NCBI GenBank assembly: GCA_019236545.1
Contig: JAFAIV010000141.1
Span: 1 to 20,426 of the forward strand
Direction: 5' to 3'
Source: Actinomycetota bacterium
GTDB taxonomy: Bacteria > Actinomycetota > Thermoleophilia > Gaiellales > Gaiellaceae
DNA: 20,426 nucleotides
Position 1 is the first letter of the stretch. Each line of letters begins with the position of its first letter. Below the pieces are notes generated by a model. The model had not been told where the DNA came from and ran no database searches. It saw nothing but the letters and a program-made list of their open reading frames with translations. Of the stretch, positions 15,683 through 20,426 are shown in pieces. Position numbers and translations under genes: made by a program.

Positions 15683-16699
15683 CTAGCCGCGCGCAATCCG
15701 CCGGAGGAGCTCCTCCTCCGCCTCGAGCACACGCCGTTCCCGCGCCTCGAGGGCCTCCTCGCGGTTGTTGAGCTCGAGCTCCATCGCCTCGAGCTGGTCG
15801 CGCAGAGCGCTCAGGTGCGCCTCGACCTCGTCCAGCCGTCGGCCGCGGCCGCGCAGCGCCGCCTCGACGTCCGCCGACGCCGAGCCGCGTGCCTCCAGGG
15901 AGGCCGCGTACGCCGCCAGCTCCGCCGAGCGGCGCTCCAGCTCGGCGGCCCGCTGGTCGAGCGCCGCCTCGCGGCCGACGAGGCCGCGCAGCACGCGCTC
16001 GCGCGCCGACAGGCGAGCGTCCTCCGAGGCCGCGTGCCGGACGCGGTCGGCCAAGGCCTTCTCGGTGCGCGCGATCTGCGCCTCGCGCTCGTCCGCCTCC
16101 CGCTCGCGCCGCCGCAGCTCGCCCGCGCGCCGCTCGACCTGTTCCAGCCGCGGCTCGACCTCGGCGGCGCGCCGCTCCAGCTCGACAGACCGCTGCGCCA
16201 GCTCCGCCTCGCGCTCCTCGAGCGCGGCGCGTTGACGCTCGGCCCGGCGCTCGTCCTGCGCGAGCTCCTCCGCGCGCCGCTCGAGCCGGATGCTCCACTC
16301 CTCGACGCCGGAGAGCCGCTGCTCCTTCTCGGAGACGTCGATCTCGCGCCGCGTCAGCCGCTCCTCCGTCGTGACGACGAGCTGCAGCCGCTCGTCGATG
16401 TCGATCGCGAGCTGGGCGGCCTCTTGCGCGCGCAGCATGCTCTCCTGCTCGCGCGCGAGCACCTCGGTCGCGCGCGCCTCGCGGTCGGCGAGGTCGCGCT
16501 CGCGCGCCTCGAGGTCGCGGGCGCGCTCGACGAGCCGCTCCTCCACCTGCTGCGCCTGCCGCTCGCGCCGGTCGAGCTCGGCGACGCGCTGGAAGAGCTG
16601 CGCCTCGTACTCCGCGAGCCGGGAGACGCGCTCCTCGACCGCGCGCAGCTGATCGTCCACGAGCGGATCGCCCGCGGGCTGCTGAGGCTCGTCTTCCAT
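15683..16699 (-). CDS. Coiled-coil protein, unknown function
   Basis: A 338-residue, highly charged protein built almost wholly of heptads rich in Glu, Arg, Ala and Leu, with repeated units such as LEARERDLADREAR, LEERE-AELAQR and LERRAAELE. There is no TM helix, signal peptide or catalytic motif. The N-terminal 20 residues (MEDEPQQPAGDPLVDDQLRA) are acidic and probably disordered. Such proteins may be scaffolds, cell-division or cytoskeletal-type filaments, but none of these roles can be shown here. ATG at 16699 follows a GGCGGG-like ribosome binding site and an upstream AGGACA-17-AATAGG promoter candidate. The reading frame stays open far upstream only because it is a shadow of the M20 gene. 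It is convergent with the HxlR gene with no bases between the stops. Confidence 0.85.
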   Translation of the reverse strand: MEDEPQQPAGDPLVDDQLRAVEERVSRLAEYEAQLFQRVAELDRRERQAQQVEERLVERARDLEARERDLADREARATEVLAREQESMLRAQEAAQLAIDIDERLQLVVTTEERLTRREIDVSEKEQRLSGVEEWSIRLERRAEELAQDERRAERQRAALEEREAELAQRSVELERRAAEVEPRLEQVERRAGELRRREREADEREAQIARTEKALADRVRHAASEDARLSARERVLRGLVGREAALDQRAAELERRSAELAAYAASLEARGSASADVEAALRGRGRRLDEVEAHLSALRDQLEAMELELNNREEALEARERRVLEAEEELLRRIARG

Positions 16700-16781
16700 C
16701 GTCCCGCCTATTTCGGCGGAAAGGATGCCTGTCCTATCGCCGCCTACATCGCCCGCTTCGCGCGAGGATGCGCGCTTCCGC

Positions 16782-16795
16782 GCGCGAGCTCGCGC
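16782..16795. repeat. 14-bp perfect palindrome
   Basis: GCGCGAGCTCGCGC is a perfect palindrome in the 209-nt gap between the coiled-coil and M20 genes, both on the minus strand. With the hairpin at 16806-16823 it may help end the M20 transcript or be an operator for the coiled-coil gene. High GC makes chance occurrence more likely. Confidence 0.3.
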
Positions 16796-16805
16796 TGCGC
16801 TTTCC

Positions 16806-16823
16806 GCTCGCTCGTGTGCGAGC
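16806..16823. terminator. Possible hairpin downstream of the M20 gene
   Basis: GCTCGC-TCGTGT-GCGAGC forms a 6-bp stem with a 6-nt loop, 86 nt downstream of the M20 stop. No T run follows on the minus strand, so termination is only a possibility. The rest of the gap (16700-16908) shows no credible gene. Confidence 0.25.
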
Positions 16824-16908
16824 AGCTCCGCCGCTCGCCCGCTGAGGGCTGAGCCTCCGTGTGCCGCGCCCGCGATGTCGGTCGCGGCGACGAGCCGGAA
16901 GAGGCTTG

Positions 16909-18231
16909 CTACAGGCGACCGAGCTGCGTGAAGAGCTCGGCGGCCGTCTCGATGCCCTCGTCGAAATAGCGGACGAGAAAGCGCTCGTTCGGCGAGTGGA
17001 TGTTCGACTCCGGCAGGGCGAAGCCGGTGAGGATCGTCGGGATGCCCTTGTCGGCGAGCGCGGGCATGATCGGCAGCGTCCCGCCGGCCCGCGTGAGGAG
17101 CGGGCGGACGCCGAGCGCCTTCTCGAATGCGTCGAGCGCGAGCGGGATCGGCGGCGCGTCGGGGCGGACGAGCCCGGGCGGGACGCCCTTCCAGACGACG
17201 TCGACCTCGGCGCCGGTCGGCGCGGCGTTCCGGACGAGGCGCTCCGCGGCGGAGCCGATCGTCTCGACGTCCTGCCCGGGCGCGAGGCGGATCGTGAACT
17301 CGCCCGACGCGTAGACGGAGAGCGTCGTGTTCCGGAGACCCGGCTTGCCGCCGAGGATGCCGTTGACATCGGCGGACGGCTCGGCCCAGGTGCGGACGTA
17401 GAACTCCTCCTCGGCGTTCTCGTCGAGCGCGCGGGCGCCCTGCTCGCGCATCTCGTCGCCGCCCGGTGGGAGAGCGGCCCACGCGTCGAGCTCCTCCTGC
17501 GTCGGTGGCGCGATCCCGACGCGCAGCGGCGCGGGCAGGCGGCCGTCGGGCCCGGCGAGGACGGCGTCGAAGCAGCGCATGAGGACGTGGATCGCGTTCA
17601 GCGCGGCGCCGCCGTACATCCCCGAGTGGAGGTCGCGGTCGCCGGTGCGCACCTTGACGTCGAAGGCGATCAGGCCGCGCGTGGCGAGCTCGACGGCAGG
17701 GACGTCGCGGCGGAGCATGCCGCCGTCGAAGATGATCCCGGCGTCGGCGCCGCGCTCGTCCTGCGCGAGGTAGTCGACGATCGTCGTGCCGCCGATCTCC
17801 TCCTCGCCGTCGCAGGCGAAGCGGAGGTTGACCGGCAGCGCGCCCGCCTCGGCGAGCCGCTGCGCGGCGCGGAGCAGGATCCAGACCTGGCCCTTGTCGT
17901 CGGCGATCCCGCGCGCGTACGCGTACTCGCCGCGCACGTCGAGCTCGAACGGGTCGCTCTCCCAGAGGTCGAGCGGCGCCGGCGGCTGGACGTCGAAGTG
18001 GCCGTAGCAGAGGACGGTCGGCGCGCTGTCGGCGTCTTGCGAGGCGCGGATCTCGCCGAGCGCGAGCTCCTTCTCGCCGAACGGCGTCAGCTCCGCGCTG
18101 CCGCCGATCCGGCGGATGAAGTCGCAGACCCACTCGCCGGCGCGCTTGACGTCCTCGCGATGCGCGGGGTCGGCGCTGACGGAGGGGATCCGGATGAACT
18201 CGGCGAGCTCGTGGCGCTGGGCGTCATCCAC
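16909..18231 (-). CDS. M20-family dipeptidase (DapE/CPG2-like metallopeptidase)
   Basis: A 440-residue dinuclear zinc peptidase. Metal and catalytic residues are all visible: His78 and Asp80 (YGHFDVQP), bridging Asp111 (GIADDKGQ), catalytic Glu144 and ligand Glu145 (DGEEEIGG), Asp169 (FDGGM) and the late His of NIHSPNERF. The lid domain between about 185 and 330 (RDLHSGMYGG) belongs to the dipeptidase group rather than ArgE. It probably cleaves dipeptides in the cytoplasm. The start is GTG at 18231, since the nearby ATG (18227) is out of frame; the first 8 nt overlap the end of soxR, so the gene is coupled to soxR and likely under the same promoter. Why a dipeptidase should follow soxR is not clear from the sequence. 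Confidence 0.92.
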   Translation of the reverse strand: MDDAQRHELAEFIRIPSVSADPAHREDVKRAGEWVCDFIRRIGGSAELTPFGEKELALGEIRASQDADSAPTVLCYGHFDVQPPAPLDLWESDPFELDVRGEYAYARGIADDKGQVWILLRAAQRLAEAGALPVNLRFACDGEEEIGGTTIVDYLAQDERGADAGIIFDGGMLRRDVPAVELATRGLIAFDVKVRTGDRDLHSGMYGGAALNAIHVLMRCFDAVLAGPDGRLPAPLRVGIAPPTQEELDAWAALPPGGDEMREQGARALDENAEEEFYVRTWAEPSADVNGILGGKPGLRNTTLSVYASGEFTIRLAPGQDVETIGSAAERLVRNAAPTGAEVDVVWKGVPPGLVRPDAPPIPLALDAFEKALGVRPLLTRAGGTLPIMPALADKGIPTILTGFALPESNIHSPNERFLVRYFDEGIETAAELFTQLGRL

Positions 18232-18664
18232 GAGGCGAGACCTTACGCAAGTAGTGCGCGCCGCCGCCGAGGGAACCCGCCTCGTCGCCCGGGTTGAGCA
18301 GCGCGCACGTCTTCAGCGAGAGACAGCCGCAGCCGATGCACGTCGTCAGCCGAGTCCGGAGCGCGCTGAGCGTCTCGATCCGCTCGTCGAGCTGCCGCCG
18401 CCAGCCGCGCGAGAGCCGCTCCCAATCGCGTTTCGTCGGGGACTTCCCGCGCGGGAGCGTGTCGAGCGCGGCCTTGATCTCGACGAGCGGGATGCCGGCG
18501 GCGCTCCCGGCCTGGACGAACGCGACCCGGCGCAGCGTCACCGGCGCGTAGCGGCGCTGGTTGCCGTCGGTCCGCTCCGCCTCGATCAGGCCCTTCCGCT
18601 CGTAGAAGCGGAGCGCCGACTGGGAGACACCGCTGCGCCGCGAGACCTCGCCGATCGTGAGCAC
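18224..18664 (-). CDS. soxR: Redox-sensing MerR-family regulator SoxR
   Basis: A 146-residue MerR-family activator. The N-terminal winged helix (LTIGEVSRRSGVSQSALRFYERKGLI) and the dimerisation helix are followed by CIGCGCLSLKTC, the SoxR-specific CxxCxCx5C ligand set (Cys109, 112, 114, 120) for a [2Fe-2S] cluster. Oxidation of the cluster by redox-cycling compounds or superoxide turns it into an activator. The rest (ALLNPGDEAGSLGGGAHYL) is typical of actinobacterial SoxR. The start is GTG at 18664. It is divergent from the transketolase genes across 37 nt that contain a sox box, and its own promoter overlaps that box, which predicts autorepression. No soxS-like gene is present, as expected outside the enterics, where SoxR acts on target genes directly. 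Confidence 0.95.
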   Translation of the reverse strand: MLTIGEVSRRSGVSQSALRFYERKGLIEAERTDGNQRRYAPVTLRRVAFVQAGSAAGIPLVEIKAALDTLPRGKSPTKRDWERLSRGWRRQLDERIETLSALRTRLTTCIGCGCLSLKTCALLNPGDEAGSLGGGAHYLRKVSPRG

Positions 18665-18695
18665 TTGACTTGAACCATAGTTGAGGTTCTACGGT
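18665..18695 (+). promoter_or_regulatory. SoxR-type promoter and sox box for the transketolase genes
   Basis: TTGACT (18665-18670) and TACGGT (18690-18695) are separated by 19 bp, the over-long spacer typical of MerR-family targets. CTTGAACCATAGTTGAGG (18669-18686) pairs at 6 of 9 positions; its right half GTTGAGG is the SoxR half-site. The box begins at base 5 of the -35 element, as at E. coli soxS. The -10 ends 6 nt before the ATG at 18702, so the transcript may be leaderless. Confidence 0.7.
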
Positions 18696-18702
18696 GAGTC
18701 CA
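18674..18702 (-). promoter_or_regulatory. soxR promoter overlapping the sox box
   Basis: On the minus strand TGGACT (18702-18697) and TATGGT (18679-18674) are 17 bp apart, 9 nt before the soxR GTG. The -10 lies inside the sox box, so bound SoxR would block its own gene. Confidence 0.5.
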
Positions 18703-19340
18703 TGACCACGACGACCACGCTCGGCTACGACGACCTGCCGGCGCTCCTGCAGCGACTCACCGGCGACGAGAAGCACGACTGGAGCTCCCTCTCGACGCTC
18801 GACGTCGTGTGGGTGCTCCACGACCGCGTGCTCGAGGAGGGCGATCGCTTCTTCCTCTCCAAGGGTCACGGCCCGACGGCGACCTACGCCGTGCTCGCGG
18901 CCAAGGGGATCCTGCCGCCGGAGCTGCTCGACGGCTTCGGGACGTTCGACTCGCCGCTCGGCCACCACCCCGACCGGCTGCTCGTCCCCGGGATCGAGAT
19001 CTCGAGCGGCTCGCTCGGCCACGGGCTCGGCATGGCCGTCGGCTCGGCGCTCGCGGGACGGCGCGTCTACTGCCTCGTCGGCGACGCCGAGCTCGAGGAG
19101 GGCTCGAACTGGGAGGCGGTCCAGCTCGCCGGCCGGATGGAGCTCGCCACGCTGACGGTGGTCGCGATCGACAACCGGTCGTCGAGCCACGGCTGGCCGG
19201 GCGGCCTCGAGGCGCGGTTCGCGCTCGAGGGCTGGGACGCGACCCGCGTCGACGGACACGACCACGACGCGCTGGCCGGCGCGCTGTCGCGGCGCAGCGT
19301 CCGGCCGCGGCTCGTCGTGGCGGAGGTGGAGCCGAAGTGA
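18702..19340 (+). CDS. Short transketolase-like N-terminal subunit
   Basis: A 212-residue thiamine-diphosphate-binding half of a split transketolase. It shows FLSKGHGPTATYAVLA (Ser53-His56), EISSGSLGHGLGMAVG, and the ThDP-Mg motif from GDAELEEGSNWEA (Asp128) to IDN (Asp157-Asn158). It is well below the usual 270-285 residues of N-subunits; the opening is trimmed, and where other members have GHxGG it reads KHDWSS (Lys24-Ser29), keeping the His. Transketolase moves two-carbon units between sugar phosphates in the pentose phosphate pathway. ATG 18702 follows the SoxR-type promoter by 6 nt; a TTG at 18681 is open in frame but lies within the promoter. The stop overlaps the next start by 1 nt. 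A different ketol-transfer substrate is possible. Confidence 0.88.
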   Translation: MTTTTTLGYDDLPALLQRLTGDEKHDWSSLSTLDVVWVLHDRVLEEGDRFFLSKGHGPTATYAVLAAKGILPPELLDGFGTFDSPLGHHPDRLLVPGIEISSGSLGHGLGMAVGSALAGRRVYCLVGDAELEEGSNWEAVQLAGRMELATLTVVAIDNRSSSHGWPGGLEARFALEGWDATRVDGHDHDALAGALSRRSVRPRLVVAEVEPK

Positions 19341-20209
19341 TGCGGCCGCGCTTCTACGAGCTCGTCCGCGAGGAGCTCGACGCGAGTGAGCGGCTCGCCG
19401 TCGTCACTGCCGAGATCGGGACGACGCCGATCGGGCCGCACCCGCGCCACTTCAACGTCGGCATCCGGGAGCAGCTGATGATCGGCGTCGCCGCCGGTCT
19501 CGCGCTCGAGGGCTACCGGCCGGTCGCGCACTCCTACGCGCCGTTCCTCGTCGAGCGGCCGTACGAGTTCCTCAAGCTCGACCTCGGCCACAGCGACCTC
19601 GGCGCCGTTCTCGTGTCGACCGGCGCGTCCTACGACGCCTCGCGCGAGGGCCGGACGCACCAGGCGCCCGAGGACGTAGCCGCGCTGGCGGCGCTCCCCG
19701 GCTGGACGATCCACGTTCCCGGCCACGTCGAGGAGATGGAGCTGCAGCTCCGGCGCGCGTTCGCGGGCGACGACCGCGTCTACATCCGCCTGACCGAGGA
19801 GACGAACCACGCCCGGGTCGACGGCGACGGCGGCCTCATCGTCCTCCGCCGCGGCTCACCCGGCGCGCCACTCGCGCTCGCGGTCGGACCGACGCTGGCC
19901 CCGCTGCTCGAAGCTGTGGCCGACCGCGACGTGACCGTCGCCTACCTGACGACGGTGCGCCCGTTCCCGCGCGCCGAGCTGCGCGATGCGCTCGGCGACG
20001 GCACTGAGGTCGTCCTCGTCGAGCCGTACCTGCGCGGCACCTCCTCGGCCGCGGTAAGCGCCGCCCTCGAGGACCGGCCGCACCGTCTCCTCGCCCTCGG
20101 CGTCCGGAACGAGGAGCTCCGCCACTACGGCACCGGCTCAGAGCACCGCGCCGCCCACGGCCTGGACGCGGCCGGGATCCGATCGAGCCTGGAGCGCTTC
20201 CTGGGCTAG
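19340..20209 (+). CDS. Transketolase-like C-terminal subunit
   Basis: A 289-residue protein holding the pyrimidine-binding and C-terminal domains of transketolase. RHFNVGIREQLMIGVAAGLALEGYRPVAHSYAPFL includes the conserved Glu44 that activates thiamine diphosphate. DASREGRTHQAPEDVAALAALPGWTIHVPG is the next family block, and the C-terminal part (about 175-289) is the regulatory domain. Length is close to the usual 300-310. It starts in TGATG with the stop of the N-subunit, so the two are coupled and must assemble to make the active site. Together they may feed carbon to or from the oxidative pentose phosphate pathway, and so NADPH supply, under SoxR control. The stop shares CTAG with that of the convergent sigma factor gene. 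Confidence 0.92.
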   Translation: MRPRFYELVREELDASERLAVVTAEIGTTPIGPHPRHFNVGIREQLMIGVAAGLALEGYRPVAHSYAPFLVERPYEFLKLDLGHSDLGAVLVSTGASYDASREGRTHQAPEDVAALAALPGWTIHVPGHVEEMELQLRRAFAGDDRVYIRLTEETNHARVDGDGGLIVLRRGSPGAPLALAVGPTLAPLLEAVADRDVTVAYLTTVRPFPRAELRDALGDGTEVVLVEPYLRGTSSAAVSAALEDRPHRLLALGVRNEELRHYGTGSEHRAAHGLDAAGIRSSLERFLG

Positions 20210-20426
20210 GCGACGTCGCGCAGCGAGTGGCTCTCGGCGAGCGCCCGCAGCTTCTTGAGGCTCTGGTTCTCGATCTGCCGGATCCGCTCGCGTGTGACGT
20301 TGAACGTGCGGCCGACCTCGTCGAGCGTCCGCGGGTGCTCGCCGTCGAGCCCGTAGCGGAGCTCGAGGACGCGGCGCTCGCGGTGGGAGAGCGTGGCGAG
20401 GATCTGGTGCAGCGTCTCCTTGCGCA
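20206..20426 (-). CDS. Sigma-70 family RNA polymerase sigma factor, C-terminal part
   Basis: The last 73 codons of a sigma factor whose start is outside the window. The reading is RKETLHQILATLSHRERRVLE, then LRYGLDGEHPRTLDEVG, TFNVTRERIRQIENQSLKKLRAL and SLRDVA, then TAG. This is region 4 of a group 1/2 sigma-70 factor (SigA/RpoD/HrdB type), with the -35-binding helix RERIRQIE. The last few residues (AESHSLRDVA) differ from the usual HPSRSRKLRDFL of the housekeeping factor, so it may be an alternative group 2 paralogue. Its stop overlaps the convergent transketolase stop. Confidence 0.88.
   Translation of the reverse strand, partial: RKETLHQILATLSHRERRVLELRYGLDGEHPRTLDEVGRTFNVTRERIRQIENQSLKKLRALAESHSLRDVA

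Noticed and set aside
16700..18133. Upstream extension of the coiled-coil frame, giving 816 codons
   Set aside because: The extension lies within the M20 gene in another frame and has no coiled-coil character; the protein begins at ATG 16699.

Overview
The window is very GC-rich, densely packed bacterial DNA with strong G/C preference at third codon positions, many GTG starts and several start codons that sit just behind a -10-like hexamer with no ribosome binding site. Together with the gene families present (MMPL transporter, mycobacterial-style coiled-coil protein, acetamidase/formamidase, SoxR without SoxS, split transketolase), this suggests an actinobacterium, most likely of the Thermoleophilia (Solirubrobacterales/Gaiellales-like). 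The lineage is an inference from style, not from a marker gene.

Layout. 1-2600 (minus): a VOC/glyoxalase-fold protein followed by an MMPL-family exporter, probably one transcription unit. 2839-11086: a dense signalling island. It has a soluble five-PAS hybrid histidine kinase coupled to a small PAS-like protein with a CxxC...CxxC tail (plus strand). Convergent to these is a three-gene minus-strand operon with 4-nt overlaps: PAS histidine kinase, a REC-HD-GYP-REC c-di-GMP phosphodiesterase and a LuxR-type response regulator. Divergent from that operon are a second, paralogous LuxR-type response regulator and a degenerate HD-GYP protein whose metal ligands are lost. 11148-15682 (plus): a tiny Cys/His protein, a YtcJ-like amidohydrolase, an APC permease overlapping an acetamidase/formamidase-family enzyme, and an HxlR regulator with a His-rich tail; this looks like uptake and hydrolysis of an amide or amine. 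15683-16699 (minus): a 338-residue, nearly all coiled-coil protein.

16909-20209: a redox locus. soxR and an M20 dipeptidase overlap by 8 nt on the minus strand; the two halves of a split transketolase are coupled on the plus strand. The 37-nt divergent gap holds a SoxR-type promoter: TTGACT, 19-bp spacer, TACGGT, with an imperfect sox box placed exactly as in the E. coli soxR-soxS gap, and with a soxR promoter overlapping it. This is the most interesting signal here: SoxR apparently drives a pentose-phosphate enzyme directly. 20206-20426 (minus): the C-terminal region 4 of a sigma-70 family factor, cut by the window edge.

No tRNA, rRNA, CRISPR array, insertion sequence or long repeat was seen. 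No gene-free stretch exceeds about 240 bases; the two largest (2600-2838 and 16700-16908) hold only promoter-like and palindromic sequence.
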